Shown here: positions 27,419-36,212 of the stretch, in pieces
Layout: each line of letters opens with the position of its first letter
Position numbering within the stretch: position 1 is the first letter of the stretch
Origin: Synechococcus sp. JA-2-3B'a(2-13)
Lineage (GTDB): Bacteria; Cyanobacteriota; Cyanobacteriia; Thermostichales; Thermostichaceae
Reading direction: 5' to 3'
NCBI RefSeq assembly: GCF_000013225.1
Contig: NC_007776.1
Coordinates: forward strand, 1,579,001 to 1,643,000
Length of the DNA stretch: 64,000 nucleotides
Translations under genes and position numbers: made by a program
Notes under the pieces: model-generated
Database searches by the model: none
Seen by the model: only the letters and a program-made list of their open reading frames with translations
What the model was told of the DNA's origin: nothing

Positions 27419-29770
27419 ATGAGCTACTTGGTTATCGACACCGAGGGCAACGCCAACCTGGAAGAGATCGCCCTTATCGACAGCAGCGGCAAGCTTATTT
27501 ACCATGCCTACACCCAAGAATACTCGCCCCACCACCCCCAGCCCAAACCTTTGGCCCAAATCGTTGCTGACCTGCGGCGCTTGGCACAAGGCAAGACTCT
27601 TGTTTTCCACCATGCAGATCACGACCTAAAAATCCTTAAACAAGCCTTTGACCAAGTTAACCAAGATTGGCTTCCTAACCCCATCTTCTGTACTTGGTCA
27701 GCCGCCAAGCAATGTTTTCCCAACCTTGCCGGTTACAGCCTAGAGTATCTCAGCAAACATCTCGGGATCCAACTGGAGAGCGGTTACTTCAACTCCAAAC
27801 TGGCCCACGACGCCAGCTACGATGCCCTCTTTACCTACCACCTCTATCGCCACCTCACCCACGCTCAGCTCAAAGCCCAGAATGTTCCCAATCCTTTCGC
27901 CAACAGCAGAGTTGACAATCCCTTTCAGCATTATCCCGACGAGACCACCATCTATCAGCCTCAGTACCAGCAGCTCACTGCCACCCTACAGGACATCCAA
28001 CGGGATCCCAACCACCAGAGCCGAGGGGTTGTCTTACTGGGAGAACCTGGATCCGGCAAGACCCACCTGATCATGCGGGTGGCCCAAAACCTCCTGCGCC
28101 ACAACTGTCTCCTGTTTATCCCTCAGCCCACCCATCCCGACAACATCTACCACCACATCTACAGCCACACCCTGGAATCCCTGCGCGAACGGGTAGATGC
28201 CCATCACCACACCCAGCTCGACTACTTGATTGCCAAGAGCTTTGTGGAAATCTTGAAAACCTTCCCCCAAACCTCAAAAACTGAAGAGCTTCTCTCCCTT
28301 CTCACGGCGGATCCCCTCAACCTCTTTCATCGCCTGGGAGCAGAAGGCAGCGAGCGTCGTCGTCAGCAATGGCAAGCCATTGAAAAACTGGTTCTGCGCT
28401 GGTGGGCAGAGCAAAACTTCCTTACCGGTTCCACCGAAAACATTCTCAAGGGCATCATCAAATACTGCAGCTACAGGGATCCCAACCGCCGTCACCAGAT
28501 CATCCGCTGGCTCAGCGGTACCGACCTGGATCCTGAAGAAACCAACTTGATTGGGTTGCCCCCTTGGAGTGCAGATCTGGATCGCAACACCTTTGCCCTA
28601 GAAGGGATGAAAGTCATCGGCAGGCTTTCGCTGCTTGACCGACCTCTCATTATTGTCTTCGACCAATTGGAGGCTCTGGGCCGAGAGGAAAATCGAGATA
28701 TCCTTCTCAACTTTGGCGATGCCCTGAAAGAGCTTTTTACCCGTATTCCCAACAGTCTGTTTATCCTCAATCTGTTCCCCGACCGTTGGCAACATTTCCA
28801 AACCCAATTTGACCGGGCTACCGTCGATCGCCTCTCCCAAACCGTCCTCTCCCTAGATCTCCCCTCTCTTCCCCAGCTTCAAGCCCTTCTCCAGAGCCGC
28901 CTGCCCTCAGGGATCCACCTCCAAGCTCTCTTTACCGCCGATGACCTGAGCGATATTCTTGGCCAACCCTCCATCCGGGCCATTCTCAACCGGGCCTCAG
29001 CCTACTATCGCCACTACATCAACGGGATCCCTCTCCCTCCCCAGGTGCAAGTTGTACCCACTGCCAGCAATCTAGCCGCCCGTGTCCAGCGGCTCGAAAC
29101 TGAGCTGCAAACCCTCAAACAACTGCTCATCCCCCTTCTGCCTGCCCACGGCCCCTCCATCGTTCTATCTCCACCCCTTCGGGATCCCAGCCCATCTGCC
29201 GATCTTGTTGAGACGCTGGATCCCTATCTCCGCACCACTGAGGCTCAGCTCCGCGCCGCCTATCCCCAAGAGGCGATCATCGACAGCACAGCCGATATCG
29301 GCAAATTGCGCACCATCGGCAATGCCCTACAAGGGATCCATCCCCTCCCCATGAGCACCCTGAGACTGGGCCAATGCAAACTTCCAGATCACCTCTATTT
29401 CTCCGACCAGAAGCGGGTGATCGCCTTTATCCAAGTGGGTCCCAGCAGCATGTATGGACAGCTCAATAACTTCAACCAATTGGTGATTGCTCACCCCGAG
29501 CTTCAGTTTCTTTTGCTACGGGATGCCCGCCTTAAGCCTCCTTCCAAAAAGGCTACCGCCACCCAAGCGGCCTTGGCCGCCCTCAACAACAGCCCCAATG
29601 GCAAGTATGCTCTGCTCACCCAAGACGACCGCATCCATCTGGAGCTTATGCACAGGATGATCACCGACATCCAAAACCGCGACCTGGAAATCGACCTGAC
29701 CCAAGCCGTTCGGTATTATCTTGACCACAGGGATCCCCCCCTTATTGCCTGGATCCTGGGCCGTGATTAA
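27419..29770 (+). CDS. DEDDh 3'-5' exonuclease fused to a P-loop NTPase and an unassigned C-terminal domain
   Basis: A 783-residue protein in three parts. Residues 1-150 are a DnaQ-type exonuclease: Asp7 and Glu9 in VIDTEGN, Asp69 in FHHADHD, His130 and Asp135 in LAHDASYD, a complete DEDDh set. Residues 200-540 are a P-loop NTPase: Walker A GEPGSGKT (208-215), Walker B IIVFDQLEAL with Asp415, then helical repeats. A short coiled coil (about 551-575) leads to a C-terminal domain (595-783) with KRVIAFIQVGPSS and FLLLRDARLK, which I cannot assign. Exonuclease-NTPase fusions are typical of nucleic-acid-sensing defence proteins; that role is inferred. It lies between a toxin-antitoxin-like pair and tRNA-Pro. 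Confidence 0.75.
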   Translation: MSYLVIDTEGNANLEEIALIDSSGKLIYHAYTQEYSPHHPQPKPLAQIVADLRRLAQGKTLVFHHADHDLKILKQAFDQVNQDWLPNPIFCTWSAAKQCFPNLAGYSLEYLSKHLGIQLESGYFNSKLAHDASYDALFTYHLYRHLTHAQLKAQNVPNPFANSRVDNPFQHYPDETTIYQPQYQQLTATLQDIQRDPNHQSRGVVLLGEPGSGKTHLIMRVAQNLLRHNCLLFIPQPTHPDNIYHHIYSHTLESLRERVDAHHHTQLDYLIAKSFVEILKTFPQTSKTEELLSLLTADPLNLFHRLGAEGSERRRQQWQAIEKLVLRWWAEQNFLTGSTENILKGIIKYCSYRDPNRRHQIIRWLSGTDLDPEETNLIGLPPWSADLDRNTFALEGMKVIGRLSLLDRPLIIVFDQLEALGREENRDILLNFGDALKELFTRIPNSLFILNLFPDRWQHFQTQFDRATVDRLSQTVLSLDLPSLPQLQALLQSRLPSGIHLQALFTADDLSDILGQPSIRAILNRASAYYRHYINGIPLPPQVQVVPTASNLAARVQRLETELQTLKQLLIPLLPAHGPSIVLSPPLRDPSPSADLVETLDPYLRTTEAQLRAAYPQEAIIDSTADIGKLRTIGNALQGIHPLPMSTLRLGQCKLPDHLYFSDQKRVIAFIQVGPSSMYGQLNNFNQLVIAHPELQFLLLRDARLKPPSKKATATQAALAALNNSPNGKYALLTQDDRIHLELMHRMITDIQNRDLEIDLTQAVRYYLDHRDPPLIAWILGRD

Positions 29771-29997
29771 GCGCTCCAGATCCGTCGAAACCCCATGTTG
29801 TTCAAGGTCGGCTCCGCATCGGGATCCAGCACCGTAAAACCGGGATCCCATATTGTCCGGCCAAGCTTGTGACCTGATTCTTAAGGCTGCCGATCAACGG
29901 AGCCAAGGGCAAGGGATTGACAGCGGAGCCAAAGTACCTCAAAGTTTCCGGCATAGTGGGCTTTGTCCGGCTCAAGCCCTCCCCTGATTACTCAGTA
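29771..29997. other. Noncoding interval before tRNA-Pro
   Basis: The 227 bases carry two GGATCC-type palindromes and no supported gene. No integrase gene or clear duplicated tRNA end is visible. Confidence 0.4.
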
Positions 29998-30071
29998 TCG
30001 GAGCGGCGGGATTTGAACCCACGACCCCCACTACCCCAAAGTGGTGCGCTACCAAGCTGCGCTACGCCCCG
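29998..30071 (-). tRNA. tRNA-Pro (UGG)
   Basis: On the minus strand the acceptor CGGGGCG pairs with CGCTCCG (one G-U pair), with discriminator A. The D arm is AGCGCAGCTTGGTAGCGC, the anticodon loop TTTGGGG has anticodon TGG, and the T arm is GTGGGTTCAAATCCCGC. CCA is not encoded. Confidence 0.95.
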
Positions 30072-30345
30072 ACGCACTTACGGGTAGAAGCCCATGAAGT
30101 GCCTAGCTAGTCTAGCATCGGATCGCGGCCAGAGTTAACCCCAAGCTGCGGGATCCCGTGGAAAACATGCTAGCTTAGTTAAACCGTTAAGAAATCGCAC
30201 GCCTGAACCACCGGGTGTCCTTACAGCCCTTTCGCGGTTTGCTGCAACAGCTCCTGAGTTCCTTGCCAATGGGGGTAGAGCGCTCTGTGCAGGTAACCGG
30301 CGGGAAGGCCGTAACTGGGATCCGTTCGGGCGGAGGCTAACCCGT

Positions 30346-30350
30346 AGGAG
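30346..30350 (+). promoter_or_regulatory. Ribosome-binding site of rpsB
   Basis: AGGAG, within TAGGAGAGGAAAAACTC, precedes the ATG at 30362 by 11 bases. The 290 bases between tRNA-Pro and rpsB otherwise form a leader with no supported gene. Confidence 0.7.
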
Positions 30351-30361
30351 AGGAAAAACTC

Positions 30362-31156
30362 ATGAGCGTAGTCAGTTTGCCTCAACTGTTGGAGGCAGGG
30401 GTTCACTTCGGCCACAAGGCCAGCCGCTGGAACCCGAAAATGCGGCCCTACATCTTTACCGAGCGGAACGGCATCCACATTATCGATTTGGTGCAGACGG
30501 CCCGCTATCTGAACGAAGCCTACGAGTATGTGCGGGATGCTGCTGACAGGGGTTGGCGCTTCCTGTTTGTGGGCACCAAACGGCAAGCTGCCGGGATCAT
30601 CGCTCAAGAGGCTCGTCGCTGTGGCAGCTACTATGTCAACCAGCGCTGGTTGGGGGGTATGCTCACCAACTGGGCCACCATCAAAACCCGCATCGACCGC
30701 CTCAAAGAAATTGAGGAGATGGAGAGCAGCGGTCTTCTGGATCGCCTGCCCAAACAAGAGGCCAGCCGTCTGCGGCGAGAGTTGGCCAGGCTGGAAAAGT
30801 ACTTGGGCGGCATTAAAACCATGCGCAAGCTCCCCGATGCGGTGATCATCGTCGATCAGCGGCGGGAGGCCAACGCCGTTCAGGAATGTATCAAGCTGAA
30901 CATCCCGATCATCTCACTCCTGGACACCAACTGCGACCCCGATCTCAGCGATATCTTCATTCCCTCTAACGACGATGCCATCCGAGCGATTAAGCTGATT
31001 GTAGGCAAGTTGGCGGATGCCATCTACGAAGGGCGGCATGGGCAGCTCGACACCGTTGAGGAGGATGAGTACGACTACGAAGGGGCCATGGATCTGGACG
31101 ACGACATTCTGGAAGACATGGAGGACGAAGAAGAAGGAGAAGCCGAGGAAGGCTAG
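30362..31156 (+). CDS. rpsB: 30S ribosomal protein S2
   Basis: S2 is a late-binding small-subunit protein. The N terminus [27 protein letters not shown] and later [25 protein letters not shown] and [25 protein letters not shown] are diagnostic. The 264-residue length includes a strongly acidic C-terminal tail ([20 protein letters not shown]), longer than in many bacteria. It is followed by tsf after 159 bp, the common rpsB-tsf order. Confidence 0.97.
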   Translation: MSVVSLPQLLEAGVHFGHKASRWNPKMRPYIFTERNGIHIIDLVQTARYLNEAYEYVRDAADRGWRFLFVGTKRQAAGIIAQEARRCGSYYVNQRWLGGMLTNWATIKTRIDRLKEIEEMESSGLLDRLPKQEASRLRRELARLEKYLGGIKTMRKLPDAVIIVDQRREANAVQECIKLNIPIISLLDTNCDPDLSDIFIPSNDDAIRAIKLIVGKLADAIYEGRHGQLDTVEEDEYDYEGAMDLDDDILEDMEDEEEGEAEEG

Positions 31157-31162
31157 ACCGAG

Positions 31163-31198
31163 GGCAGGGATCCCGTGCAATCCGGACACTTCCCTGCC
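31163..31198 (+). terminator. Hairpin between rpsB and tsf
   Basis: GGCAGGGA (31163-31170) pairs perfectly with TCCCTGCC (31191-31198) across a 20-base loop, seven bases after the rpsB stop. There is no T run. It could be an attenuator, a processing signal or an mRNA stabiliser separating rpsB from tsf. Confidence 0.4.
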
Positions 31199-31315
31199 TG
31201 TTCCCTATCCAGAGGCGTGTATTCTTGAAATCTAGGTTTACAATTCTACCGAAGCCCGCTCATTCTCACTCATATCCCGCCACATTCTTCCCGTTCTTTC
31301 ATTCGAGGAGCCCTC

Positions 31316-32092
31316 ATGAGCATTGATGCCAAACTGGTCAAAGAGCTGCGCGAAAAGACGGGCGCAGGCATGATGGACTGCAAAAAAGCCCTGGAAGATT
31401 CCGGTGGCGATATGGAGAAAGCCATCACCTGGCTGCGACAGAAAGGGTTGGCAGGGGCAGCCAAAAAGGCCAGTCGCGTCGCGGCAGAGGGGGCAGTTGA
31501 CAGCTACATCCACTTCGGCAATCGAATTGGGGTGTTGGTGGAAGTGAACTGCGAGACGGACTTCGTGGCCCGCAACGAAGATTTCAAGAAATTGGTGCAA
31601 GACATCGCCAAGCAGATTGCCGCCTGCCAAAACGTAGAATACGTCAGCGTTGACCAGATCCCTGCTGAAGTGGTAGAGCGGGAAAAAGCCATTGAAATGG
31701 GCAAAGAAGATCTGGCCAATAAGCCGGAGAACATACGCGAGAAGATCGTGCAAGGTCGCATCGAAAAGCGACTGAAAGAATTGTCTCTGTTGGATCAACC
31801 CTTCATTAAAGATTCCTCGATCACCGTAGAGGAATTGGTGAAGCAGCACATTGCCAAACTGGGGGAAAACATTCGGGTGCGGCGGTTTGTGCGCTTTGTC
31901 CTGGGAGAGGGGATCGAGAAAGAAGAAGTGGATTTTGCTGCTGAGGTTGCCGCTCAAGCCGGTCTCAAGCCGGCAGAGGCCCCCAAAGTGGAAGAGACTC
32001 CACCCGCTCCTCCTGAAGAACCTGCCCCAGAACCGGCCCCTGCTGCCGAGAGCAAGCCGGCCAAAAAAGGCTCCGCCAAGAAAAAGAAATAG
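31316..32092 (+). CDS. tsf: Translation elongation factor Ts
   Basis: EF-Ts recycles EF-Tu by nucleotide exchange. The N terminus [25 protein letters not shown] is the UBA-like domain, and [16 protein letters not shown] is the core motif contacting EF-Tu. The 258-residue protein carries an extra Pro/Ala/Glu/Lys-rich tail (about 45 residues, ending GSAKKKK), beyond the usual compact cyanobacterial form of about 220. Confidence 0.97.
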   Translation: MSIDAKLVKELREKTGAGMMDCKKALEDSGGDMEKAITWLRQKGLAGAAKKASRVAAEGAVDSYIHFGNRIGVLVEVNCETDFVARNEDFKKLVQDIAKQIAACQNVEYVSVDQIPAEVVEREKAIEMGKEDLANKPENIREKIVQGRIEKRLKELSLLDQPFIKDSSITVEELVKQHIAKLGENIRVRRFVRFVLGEGIEKEEVDFAAEVAAQAGLKPAEAPKVEETPPAPPEEPAPEPAPAAESKPAKKGSAKKKK

Positions 32093-32314
32093 CCGGTCAA
32101 GGCTGAGCTGTAGGGCCATGTCGGCGGTGCAGAGGCGTTGAAACTGCGTTATGGAGAGTGTGGGCACCTCTATGTCGGCAGTTCTATAACCACTACGCTT
32201 GGGTATCCCTTGGGGGAAAGGCTAGGTTATGCATGCAAATGTTCTGATCCTCCCGCCTTGGCAGGGTTAACTCCAGCACGCTAAGGTAGCAGACGGCCTT
32301 TTTGGATCCCGGGC

Positions 32315-33730
32315 ATGAGTTTTATCTTGCGCAATGCGTTAATTCCCACCGCCACCGGCTACGAAACCGCAGATGTGCGAATCGAGGGGGAACGGATTGC
32401 TGCCATAGGCAGAGGGTTACCCGCAACGGGCGCAGACAGCCTGGAACTGGATGCCAGTAACCAACTCTTGCTGCCGGGCTTTGTCAATGCCCACACCCAT
32501 TCTTCCGAAATGTGGCAACGAGGGATCATACCGCCCTATCCGCTGGAGCTGTGGCTGGCACAACTGCACGAGTATGCGCCGCCGGATCCGGAAAAAATCT
32601 ATCTCAGCGCGCTGGGGACGGCGGTGGAAACCCTGCTGACGGGGGGCACCTCGGTGGTGGATCATCTGGTGTTGATCCCAGGCCAAGAGTTGGCCACCAT
32701 TGAGGCGGCGGTACGGGCCTACCGAGAAGTCGGGATCCGCGCCTTCGTGGGCCCCTTGATCCAGGATCAGGCTCTCTCTCGGGGGTTGCCCAGCAGCTCC
32801 TCTTGGGATCGGGAGCCGGAAACCTATCCCCTCTCCACAGCAGAGGTGCTGGCCATTGTGGAAGAGGCGGTGCAGCGCTTTCACCGGCCAGAAGAGGGCA
32901 TTACCCTCATGGTGGCTCCCACAGGGATCCAACTGTGCTCAGACGAGCTGTTCAAGGGCTGTGCGGAGTTAAGCCAGAAGTATGACCTACCCCGCCACGC
33001 CCACCTGTTGGAAACCCGCGCCCAGCAGATGTTGGCCCAGGAAAAGTACGGCTGCAGCGCAGTCGAGCATCTGGAGCGCCTGGGCTACCTAGACCAGAGA
33101 ACTTCCCTGGCTCACTGCGTCTGGCTCAGCGATGCCGATATCGAGATCTTGGCCCGCACCGGCTCTACCGTTGTTCACAACCCCTTGAGCAACCTGCGCC
33201 TAGGCAGCGGCATTGCCCCCATCTTGAAATACCGCCGGGCAGGGGTGAACGTGGCCTTTGGCTGCGATGGATCCGCCAGCAACGATTCGCAGGATTTGCT
33301 AGAGGCCATCAAAATCGGCACCATCCTTCACAACATCACCGATCCCGACTACCGCCACTGGATCTCGCCCCGCGAGAGTGTGGAGATGGCCTCCCGCGGT
33401 GGGGCCATTGGCCTGGGGCTAGGGGAGGAGCTGGGATCCCTGGAAGTGGGCAAGCAAGCGGATCTGGTGCTGTACGATCTCACCCAACTGTCGCTGTTGC
33501 CCCGTACCGATCCCATTGGGCTGCTGGTGTTGGGCCGGCCCACCCAGGCAGTCCACAGCGTCTGGGTGCGAGGAAAACAGGTGGTGTCCGGCGGAGCCGT
33601 GACGACGGTGGATGTGGCTAATCTGCGACAGGAGTTGTTTGCTTGTAGCTCCTGGGATCCCTCCCGCCGCTCCCAGCAGGTGGCACAGCTGGAGGCCCGC
33701 TACCGCCGCGTGATGGGTTTGCCGGCATAG
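32315..33730 (+). CDS. Amidohydrolase-family metal-dependent deaminase/hydrolase
   Basis: The 471-residue protein belongs to the cytosine deaminase/TRZ-ATZ branch of the amidohydrolase superfamily. The metal site is visible: LLPGFVNAHTHSSEMW (HxH), RHAHLLET, SLAHCVWL and GCDGSASND (the catalytic Asp). The beta-sandwich ends carry IEGERIAAIGRG and LEVGKQADLVLYDL. The substrate could be a nucleobase, an S-adenosylhomocysteine-type compound or a triazine-like ring; the sequence does not decide. It is three bases upstream of queG, so the two are probably co-transcribed. The 222 bp between tsf and this gene show nothing supported. Confidence 0.88.
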   Translation: MSFILRNALIPTATGYETADVRIEGERIAAIGRGLPATGADSLELDASNQLLLPGFVNAHTHSSEMWQRGIIPPYPLELWLAQLHEYAPPDPEKIYLSALGTAVETLLTGGTSVVDHLVLIPGQELATIEAAVRAYREVGIRAFVGPLIQDQALSRGLPSSSSWDREPETYPLSTAEVLAIVEEAVQRFHRPEEGITLMVAPTGIQLCSDELFKGCAELSQKYDLPRHAHLLETRAQQMLAQEKYGCSAVEHLERLGYLDQRTSLAHCVWLSDADIEILARTGSTVVHNPLSNLRLGSGIAPILKYRRAGVNVAFGCDGSASNDSQDLLEAIKIGTILHNITDPDYRHWISPRESVEMASRGGAIGLGLGEELGSLEVGKQADLVLYDLTQLSLLPRTDPIGLLVLGRPTQAVHSVWVRGKQVVSGGAVTTVDVANLRQELFACSSWDPSRRSQQVAQLEARYRRVMGLPA

Positions 33731-33732
33731 CC

Positions 33733-34734
33733 ATGGCAGGGATCCCTGCGGGTTCAGAGGTCGACTGGTCCAGAGCCACTGCGCAGGTGAAACGACAGGC
33801 CCTGGCCCTGGGTTTTGACAAAGTCGGCATTGCCAGCATAGAGGATCCCCCCGACTTGCGGGGCCTGCAAGCTTGGCTGGCTGCGGGCATGGCCGCCGAC
33901 ATGGCCTGGATGGCGGATCCTAGGCGAATGGATCCAAAGCAGGTGCTGCCGGGGGTGCAGTCGTTGGTCTGTGTGGCTTTGAATTACTACACCCCCATCC
34001 GCCACAGCCAGGATCCCGGCAAGGGCAAGATCTCCCGCTACGCTTGGGGTCGAGATTATCACCGCGTGTTGGGACGGCGGCTCAAACAACTCCACCTCTG
34101 GATGCAAGCCCAGTTCCCAAATCATACGGGTCGATTCTACGTGGATACCGGCCCGGTGGCGGAAAAGCCCTGGGCCATGCAGGCGGGCTTGGGTTGGATC
34201 GGCAAAAACAGCCTGTTGCTCACCCGCGAGTACGGCTCCTGGGTGTTTCTGGGAGTGATCCTGACCACCCTGCCGTTGCTCCCTGACCAGCCCCACACCG
34301 CTCACTGCGGCACCTGTACCCGCTGCCTAGAGGCTTGCCCCACGCAGGCCATCGTCAGCCCAGGGGTGGTGGATTCCCGCCGCTGCGTTGCCTATCACAC
34401 CCTAGAAAGCCACGCCGAGCGGATCCCTGCCAAGATTGCCCAGAACCTGCACAACTGGGTGGCCGGCTGTGATATCTGCCAGGAGGTCTGCCCTTGGAAC
34501 CAACGCTTTGCCCAACCCAGCCGGATCCCGGATTTTCAGCCTTACCCTTGGAACGTTGCCCCCGATCTCCAAGAACTGGCCCAGATGGAAGATGGGGAAT
34601 TCGACCAGAAGTTTCCCGCCTCTGCCTTGCGCCGGCTCAAGGCCCGCCGACTGCGACGCAACGCCCAAGCAGCCCTAGAAGGCAATTCCAGCTCCGCAGC
34701 CCACAGCAACGATTTGGAAGCCCTCCCTACCTAA
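33733..34734 (+). CDS. queG: Epoxyqueuosine reductase
   Basis: QueG uses cobalamin and two 4Fe-4S clusters to convert epoxyqueuosine to queuosine in tRNA. The 333-residue protein has the family blocks ALGFDKVGIASIED, SRYAWGRDYHRVL, FYVDTGPVAEKPWAMQAGLGWIG, and the double cluster motif CGTCTRCLEACPTQA with CDICQEVCPWN. The C terminus ends in the HEAT-like region, shortened relative to some homologs. Confidence 0.93.
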   Translation: MAGIPAGSEVDWSRATAQVKRQALALGFDKVGIASIEDPPDLRGLQAWLAAGMAADMAWMADPRRMDPKQVLPGVQSLVCVALNYYTPIRHSQDPGKGKISRYAWGRDYHRVLGRRLKQLHLWMQAQFPNHTGRFYVDTGPVAEKPWAMQAGLGWIGKNSLLLTREYGSWVFLGVILTTLPLLPDQPHTAHCGTCTRCLEACPTQAIVSPGVVDSRRCVAYHTLESHAERIPAKIAQNLHNWVAGCDICQEVCPWNQRFAQPSRIPDFQPYPWNVAPDLQELAQMEDGEFDQKFPASALRRLKARRLRRNAQAALEGNSSSAAHSNDLEALPT

Positions 34735-34936
34735 TTGGGATACACTTTCCCAGCGGGATCTGGCACCGGAAAACGGTGGGGCTGTTGCCCCTGGGCCGGG
34801 GACGCAAGCTAACATACATGCCCTACCCCCTTTTTGAGACCCCAGTGCCGGGCCGCCATAGTTTCGCTCTCGTGGGAGAGGCATCCACGCCCCAGCAAGC
34901 CCACCGATTCCCCCTTTTCCTAGCCCCTAACCCTGC

Positions 34937-36136
34937 ATGGATAACGGTTACGACGACTATTACCCCAGCTACCGGCAGACCAACAGCTACAATCTCCTGC
35001 AATCCGGGTGGAGACCTCTGCTCCGCCATTTCGATGTCGAGTATTTCTGGCAACTGGCCATGCAGGATCCCTGGGAATTGGCCGAGAAAATTCTGGATGT
35101 GTGCAGCGATATCGCCAACGCAGTGGGACGCAACGAATATAGCCCGCTGGCCAATTTGCTTAACCTGTTTTCAGAGAACACCCGTTACGAGATCGAGGAA
35201 TTCTGGAACAGCATTACCCCACCCCCACCCGGCCCCGACTGCACCTTTCGAAGCTATCTTTCGACGGAAACTCCGCTGCGGCAGCAGGTGAGCCGCGACC
35301 AGATTCCCATTCATTACATCTTGAATTGTCTGCAAGAAGTTATCGTTCTCAAAATCTTGGCGCATCTGGGGCGACCGGCACAGATCGTGCAAGTGTACAT
35401 GGATCGCTACTTCTACTACCCGGTTGAGCATTTCAACGGCTGGGATCAAATCAGTAGTCCGGGCACCGTCTATGCCTTTTGGCCGGAGCATCAGATTTGG
35501 CTGCAAATCCAGACCACCTATCAAACCCGCCGTCGCTACACCCTGATTGGGGTAGATCTCAAGCCCTTGATCCGCAAGGTTACCTACAACCTGGCGGTGA
35601 TGGTGAGCGGCTACCAAAGCCGAATTGGGCAAATCCAGAGCCCACATCCAATCAGTTCTTTTCCCGCCGAGATTCAAGCCTTCACCGATCAGGTTCAACA
35701 GCGAATTCTGCAGCAGGAGCGATTGGCGGTCTTGGTACACGGGATCCCAGGTACCGGTAAAACTGCCTGGACGCAAGCGGTGGCCCACGAGCTGCTGGTA
35801 CCACTGGGCTATGTGGTGTTCATCTTGGATCATGAAGCCGTGCAAGAGTTTATTGCGCCTTCCTATCTGGAGCGGGTGTGCCTGATCATCAATGAGGCAG
35901 ATAACCTCGCCCAAGACCGCGCCAGCGAGGTGGCCCAACGGAGCACCAAAACTGAGCGCATCCTCAGCCTGCTGGATGGCACCCTCCACCAAAGCGTGCT
36001 CGACGCAGAATACGCCGACTGTGAACAAAGGCTGGTGGTGCTGATGACTTGCAACACGACTGAACGTTTGGATCCGGCAGTTTTGCGCAAAGGGCGTGTG
36101 GACTTGGTGCAGGAGTTTACCTACCGCTTTGTTTGA
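34937..36136 (+). CDS. AAA+ ATPase with unusual Walker B
   Basis: The 399-residue protein has a C-terminal AAA+ module: Walker A GIPGTGKT (269-276), a Walker B-like LIINEAD (316-322), sensor 1 in LMTCN (Asn373) and a likely arginine finger in LRKGRVD. In the usual Walker B the residue before Glu is Asp; here it is Asn319. The N-terminal 240 residues are aromatic- and proline-rich and match no domain I know. Possible roles include protein remodelling. Relation to known cyanobacterial activases is not supported. It is downstream of queG by about 200 bp. Confidence 0.7.
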   Translation: MDNGYDDYYPSYRQTNSYNLLQSGWRPLLRHFDVEYFWQLAMQDPWELAEKILDVCSDIANAVGRNEYSPLANLLNLFSENTRYEIEEFWNSITPPPPGPDCTFRSYLSTETPLRQQVSRDQIPIHYILNCLQEVIVLKILAHLGRPAQIVQVYMDRYFYYPVEHFNGWDQISSPGTVYAFWPEHQIWLQIQTTYQTRRRYTLIGVDLKPLIRKVTYNLAVMVSGYQSRIGQIQSPHPISSFPAEIQAFTDQVQQRILQQERLAVLVHGIPGTGKTAWTQAVAHELLVPLGYVVFILDHEAVQEFIAPSYLERVCLIINEADNLAQDRASEVAQRSTKTERILSLLDGTLHQSVLDAEYADCEQRLVVLMTCNTTERLDPAVLRKGRVDLVQEFTYRFV

Positions 36137-36212
36137 GCTGGATCGGCATCCACCTGCTCTCTGAACATGGGACAAGAGCCACCGAGGCTGTTCTTCAATT
36201 AGTTCCCTAGGA

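Noticed and set aside
29771-30071. Prophage or integrative element attachment at tRNA-Pro
   Set aside because: No integrase, no phage gene and no duplicated tRNA 3' end were found on either side.
34937-36136. Rubisco activase identity for the AAA+ gene
   Set aside because: It shares only generic AAA+ motifs. The N-terminal 240 residues do not resemble activases, and there are no rbc genes nearby.
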